Assembly (NCBI GenBank): GCA_031275795.1
Contig: JAISOG010000039.1
Coordinates: forward strand, 40,583 to 104,582
Reading direction: 5' to 3'
Origin: Candidatus Endomicrobiellum incisitermitis
Lineage (GTDB): Bacteria > Elusimicrobiota > Endomicrobiia > Endomicrobiales > Endomicrobiaceae
Length of the DNA stretch: 64,000 bases
The notes under the pieces were generated by a model. The model ran no database searches and was not told the DNA's origin. It saw nothing but the letters and a program-made list of their open reading frames with translations. Below are positions 61,386 through 64,000 of this stretch, one piece after another. The position numbers were made by a program, and so were the translations under genes. Positions within the stretch are counted from its first letter, which is position 1. The number at the start of each line of letters is the position of its first letter.

Positions 61386-62024
61386 ATGAGTTACGATTTT
61401 TTAATTTTTGATTTAGACGGAACTTTAGTAGATTCTCAAAATGATTTAACAAATGTTGTAAATTTAATCAGAGCTGACTATGGTTTAAAGCCATTAACCG
61501 TAGAACAAGTTAAGGCTTGTTTGGGCAGTGGAGTCAATACTCTTATGGAGCAAATTGTCCCTTTAAAGCAGGTAAACAATCAAGATTTAGTTAAAAAATT
61601 TAGCTTTTATTATGACAAGCATTTAACAGATTTTACAGTTTTGTATGATGGTGTTAAAGAAATGTTAGACATTTTAAAAAGTAAAAAGAAAGCTATACTT
61701 TCAAATAAACCTCAAAATTTTTGTAAAAAAATTGCATTTAGACTAGCAATTGCAGACTATTTTGTAAAAATTTGGGGAGGAGACACTTTGGAAGTGAAAA
61801 AACCAGATCCAAAAACAATATTTAGTTTGGTTGAAGCTACAAATTCTGATATTAAAAAAACTGTTATGATAGGGGATAGTGCTAACGATTTTTTAGTGTC
61901 TAAACGAGCTGGCATAGACTCTATTGCTGTGTCTTATGGTTATGCTACAAAAGAGCAAACAGACTTTTATAAACCTACTTTTATAGTAAATTCTTTTAAA
62001 GATTTAATTAATATTATTTTGTAA
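61386..62024 (+). CDS. HAD hydrolase, phosphoglycolate phosphatase-like
   Basis: FLIFDLDGTLVDSQNDL, AILSNKPQNF, KKPDPKTI, MIGDSANDFLVSKRAGI. Confidence 0.88.
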   Translation: MSYDFLIFDLDGTLVDSQNDLTNVVNLIRADYGLKPLTVEQVKACLGSGVNTLMEQIVPLKQVNNQDLVKKFSFYYDKHLTDFTVLYDGVKEMLDILKSKKKAILSNKPQNFCKKIAFRLAIADYFVKIWGGDTLEVKKPDPKTIFSLVEATNSDIKKTVMIGDSANDFLVSKRAGIDSIAVSYGYATKEQTDFYKPTFIVNSFKDLINIIL

Positions 62025-63027
62025 TTTTTATAATAATTCCACAAAGTGTATTTTTGTCTTTAATTGCGAGTGCTGTTATTGTAAAACCTTGGAAATGTTC
62101 TGTAACTTTATCATTTAAATTTTGATTTAAAAGAGAAACCATGTTTATAATGGTTGTATTTGACGAACTTTCAAAAATGTGCTTATTTAGTGTGAAATTT
62201 TCTTTTAAGAAAATTTTAGTCTCGTCATAAGCATACACAATTTGTTTAAACGAATCCAAAATTATTAAAGTTAAACTCTTATCTTTATTATGCTCGTTTA
62301 GGTATTCAATAATTTTGCTTAAACTTTTATTTTCTTGTAGGAGAGTTTGTATTTTTTGTGCTTCTTTGTCTTTTTGTTTTATGAAAATGTCTGTAATATC
62401 GTTGTAATTGTCATCATTATGGTCTTTTAAATATTGACTTTCTAAATATTTTTTTGTTCTGTTAAATGGTAGAAGTATTATTAATTTTGCAAGAAAGTAA
62501 AAAACTACAATTGTTAATATAGTTATGCTTGTCATTATAGTATAATACTTTATCTGCCAATATTTTGCGTTTTCTAGTGCTTTTTTTATAGACATAGTGC
62601 AACATAATGTATAATCTAACGTCAATGGTTGTGATATTAATAAAATCTCAGGATTGGTAGTTTTTTGAAGACTATACATTTTTTGTGTTATAGCTATATT
62701 ATAAATTTGAGAAATTTTTTCTGTGTTCCATTGACTTGTATTGTTATGAATAAGCACTTTCTGTTTTGAATCTAATATGAAGCAAGATGTAATATTTTCT
62801 AATTTTGCAAGATTTTCAATGTTTGTAATAAGATTTATATCATCTGAATTCTCAAGCGCTTTGTTAAAATAAGGTAATAATGTAGTTATTTGCGCTTTTA
62901 CTTTTTCTGTTTCTAAAAATTCTAATTCTTTTGCTTTGCTTTTTGAAAGAAAATTAGTTAATGTATAAAAAATTCCACATAAAATTATAAGTAAGAAAAG
63001 TGATAAAAATATAATATTTTTCTTCAT
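62014..63027 (-). CDS. Membrane sensor-like protein, two TMs flanking a periplasmic domain
   Basis: N-terminal TM, about 130-aa extracytoplasmic region, second TM, coiled coil, C-terminal PAS-like region; no kinase or GGDEF motif. Confidence 0.6.
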   Translation of the reverse strand: MKKNIIFLSLFLLIILCGIFYTLTNFLSKSKAKELEFLETEKVKAQITTLLPYFNKALENSDDINLITNIENLAKLENITSCFILDSKQKVLIHNNTSQWNTEKISQIYNIAITQKMYSLQKTTNPEILLISQPLTLDYTLCCTMSIKKALENAKYWQIKYYTIMTSITILTIVVFYFLAKLIILLPFNRTKKYLESQYLKDHNDDNYNDITDIFIKQKDKEAQKIQTLLQENKSLSKIIEYLNEHNKDKSLTLIILDSFKQIVYAYDETKIFLKENFTLNKHIFESSSNTTIINMVSLLNQNLNDKVTEHFQGFTITALAIKDKNTLCGIIIKITK

Positions 63028-63050
63028 AGAGGGAATTATATCATAAAAAT

Positions 63051-63347
63051 ATGAGAATTAATATTGAGATAAAAGTAGCTGAAACTTTTTTTAGTAAGTT
63101 CTTGGGTTTTATGTTTAAAAAAAATGTAAACTATGCATTGTTATTTAAAAATTGTAGGTCAATACACACCTTTTTTATGAGATTTAATTTGGACATAGTT
63201 TTTTTAGATAAAGAAAATAAAGTTATTAAAGTTGTTAGAAATGTTAAACCTTTTAGAGTTGTGCTTCCAATAAAAAACTCATTTTCTATTCTTGAAATTC
63301 CATCAAACATAGAAAATCTTACAAATATTGAAAGTATTGATTTTTAA
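63051..63347 (+). CDS. DUF192 family protein
   Basis: ETFFSKFLGFMFKKNVNYALLFKNCRSIHTFFMRFNLDIVFLDKENKVIKV. Confidence 0.8.
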   Translation: MRINIEIKVAETFFSKFLGFMFKKNVNYALLFKNCRSIHTFFMRFNLDIVFLDKENKVIKVVRNVKPFRVVLPIKNSFSILEIPSNIENLTNIESIDF

Positions 63348-63671
63348 ATAGTTAGGTTTTGATGAGCAGTAATATCTTGACTTGAAAAGTTTTTTAATCT
63401 AGTTGCTTAATGCTTCAAAAGTCTAATATGTTATGAACGCGTACAAGCTGTTGACTAAATCTGCATCTTTATATATTATCAATTATACACAATCTAAATT
63501 TTCAGTGATGTGCTAATCAGCTCAACTCAGTGCAACTAAAAGCAGCTAAATTCAATTTAAAACAAATCAAGTTAATATCCTGATATATTATAAAGCAATA
63601 TTGGACATTTTAGATAAAGATACCAGTTGTAAAGGTTTGAAACAATAAACAATAAGTAAAAGGATAGCACA

Positions 63672-64000
63672 ATGTATAAGATACTAGGGTATAAGAAAGT
63701 TGTAAGTGTGATAATAATGATAAGTATAATGGTGAGTGTATGTAAAGATATAGCGTATGGGAAGGGAGAAGAAGAAAATATAGTAGGGAATGAGGAAGTT
63801 ATTGATAAAGATATAAGAGATATATTAACTGAGGGGCCAATAATAGCCAGTGAATATGGGAAAGTAACAAAAGTAAGAGAAAATGGATTAAGAGGAGAGT
63901 TGGTAGTACAGATACAGGATTTGCACAGTCATGAGGGAGTGCAAAGGAATATAGAGAAGATAATAGAGGTGTTAAGTGAGAAGTATAGAGTAAGAGGGAT
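63672..64000 (+). CDS. N-terminal part of a secreted hypothetical protein, runs off the window
   Basis: ATG 63672, MYKILGYKKVVSVIIMISIMVSVCKDIAYGKGEEENIVGNEEVIDKDIRDILTEGPIIASEYGKVTKVRENGLRGELVVQIQDLHSHEGVQRNIEKIIEVLSEKYRVRG, open to the edge. Confidence 0.65.
   Translation, partial: MYKILGYKKVVSVIIMISIMVSVCKDIAYGKGEEENIVGNEEVIDKDIRDILTEGPIIASEYGKVTKVRENGLRGELVVQIQDLHSHEGVQRNIEKIIEVLSEKYRVRG

Overview
AT-rich bacterial chromosome window with dense housekeeping genes. Gene content and protein character suggest an Endomicrobium-like (Elusimicrobiota) or similar host-restricted Gram-negative; this is inference only. Main blocks: PHP/phoH; glyQ-glyS; clpB-mfd; DUF4833, phasin-like and recG; MATE/ABC-F/msbA; tRNA-Leu and tRNA-Ile2; rnpB; a shortened division/cell-wall cluster (rsmH-ftsL-ftsI-murE-murF-mraY-murD-ftsW-murG) running into surE-uvrB; two tRNAs; nrdR-nrdJ-dcd-guaA; a pst-phoU cluster with two pstB genes; a glutaredoxin / FTR-rubredoxin / cobalamin adenosyltransferase / btuFCD cluster; alpha-glucan phosphorylase; and the start of a compositionally distinct secreted protein at the right edge. 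The strongest hunt results are: (1) a family of long imperfect palindromes (about 215-230 bp) in at least four intergenic regions, one copy carrying a nested 160-bp element with its own terminal inverted repeats; (2) tandem PstB paralogues whose motif losses fall in the same composite ATP site, predicting an asymmetric heterodimeric phosphate ATPase; (3) a paired NrdR-box site with exact 31-bp phasing upstream of nrdR-nrdJ; (4) a FTR-catalytic/rubredoxin fusion next to glutaredoxin and B12 salvage genes; (5) several gene remnants indicating genome decay. No CRISPR array or convincing complete defence system was seen.
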